DNA of 51,861 nucleotides from an uncultured Bacteroidales bacterium (GTDB taxonomy: Bacteria; Bacteroidota; Bacteroidia; Bacteroidales; Bacteroidaceae): contig CACZAN010000021.1 in NCBI GenBank assembly GCA_902779165.1, positions 1 to 51,861 on the forward strand, written 5' to 3'. This document shows, one piece after another, positions 51,659 to 51,861 of this stretch (within the stretch, counting starts at the first letter, position 1; each line of letters starts with the position of its first letter). The notes beneath the pieces were generated by a model. That model was not told the origin of the DNA. It did no database searches and saw only the letters and a list, made by a program, of their open reading frames with translations. The translations under genes and the position numbers were made by a program.

Positions 51659-51791
51659 ATCTTGTGGCGGAGGTGGCGGTAATAACGAACTGCCCAAGAA
51701 GAAAGACAATGAGGACGAACTGTTTTTCGCCCTCAGATGTCATCAGATGGCCAAGACTATGCATGCACCAAAGTATAGGCTCAGGAGATAA
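51639..51791 (+). pseudogene. Start-less open frame fused to the truncated LRR gene
   Basis: In the +1 frame relative to the LRR gene, an open stretch without start codon reads SISESCGGGGGNNELPKKKD, continues acidic/basic and ends APKYRLRR before a stop. The SCGGGGG piece resembles Gly-rich segments of lipoproteins or ATPase-associated tails, but no family is recognised. It may be the 3' remnant of another gene joined by deletion. Confidence 0.3.
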
Positions 51792-51861
51792 CAGAACTAA
51801 TGTAGCTATCGAATTCAGGATCAGATGTCTTTGGATGTTGGGAGAATAATAATAGGGATTT

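Overview
The window reads as a chromosomal segment of a Bacteroidales bacterium, most likely a Prevotella-like member of the Prevotellaceae. The reasons are TAnnTTTG promoter -7 elements in front of most operons, few Shine-Dalgarno sites, a SusC-type TonB receptor, a type IX secretion plug protein together with a probable type IX cargo, a primary sigma factor without region 1.1, a zinc-free type B L31, and many AT-rich intergenic repeats of the TTAAACTTTAAAC and ATTGAAAATTGAAA kind. The taxonomic placement is inference from gene content. No rRNA or tRNA gene was seen. One structural RNA gene (RNase P RNA) is clear.

Layout. 0.1-7.4 kb: a DUF5107/TPR protein carrying in-frame repeat insertions, a fused SpmA-SpmB membrane protein, and an NfeD / 26-residue membrane peptide / flotillin operon. 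7.5-12 kb: esterase, stand-alone AICAR transformylase, a small basic protein, a YhhN-family membrane protein, class II aldolase. 12-20.2 kb: a divergent locus of a secreted EEP-family nuclease facing an operon of TonB receptor, DUF5689 lipoprotein, a lipoprotein with 115-residue tandem repeats and a NUC1-type nuclease lipoprotein. I read this as a nucleic-acid acquisition system. 20.3-26 kb: L31, a polyprenyl-phosphate sugar-1-phosphate transferase, RNase Y, ZapA with a coiled-coil partner, and RmlA. 26.2-30 kb: Wzc-like tyrosine kinase and Wza-like exporter, convergent, with 17 units of a 22-bp phased repeat between them. 30.2-36.4 kb: a 1,222-residue secreted multidomain protein, HAD protein, BrkB-family protein, rnpB.

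36.7-42.2 kb: HtrA protease, then the primary sigma factor followed in a tightly overlapping run by a secreted protein, an HprK-like kinase, an S26-like Ser/His protease, a PqqD-like protein and a monofunctional transglycosylase. The kinase/protease/PqqD trio looks like a peptide-modification module without a recognisable precursor. 42.2-50.3 kb: DUF1460 amidase, T9SS plug protein from a promoter that implies a leaderless mRNA, TRIC channel, OmpA-like lipoprotein, prolyl-tRNA synthetase and two MFS transporters. 50.4-51.9 kb: a DUF4160/DUF2442 pair, a long rod-like inverted-repeat region that could be a structured RNA, and a short broken leucine-rich-repeat gene at the window edge.

Best candidates for something undescribed: the nuclease/TonB/OB-fold locus (12.1-20.2 kb), the sigma-linked kinase/protease/PqqD module (39.3-41.5 kb), the 22-bp phased array (28.79-29.15 kb), and the membrane micropeptide between NfeD and flotillin.
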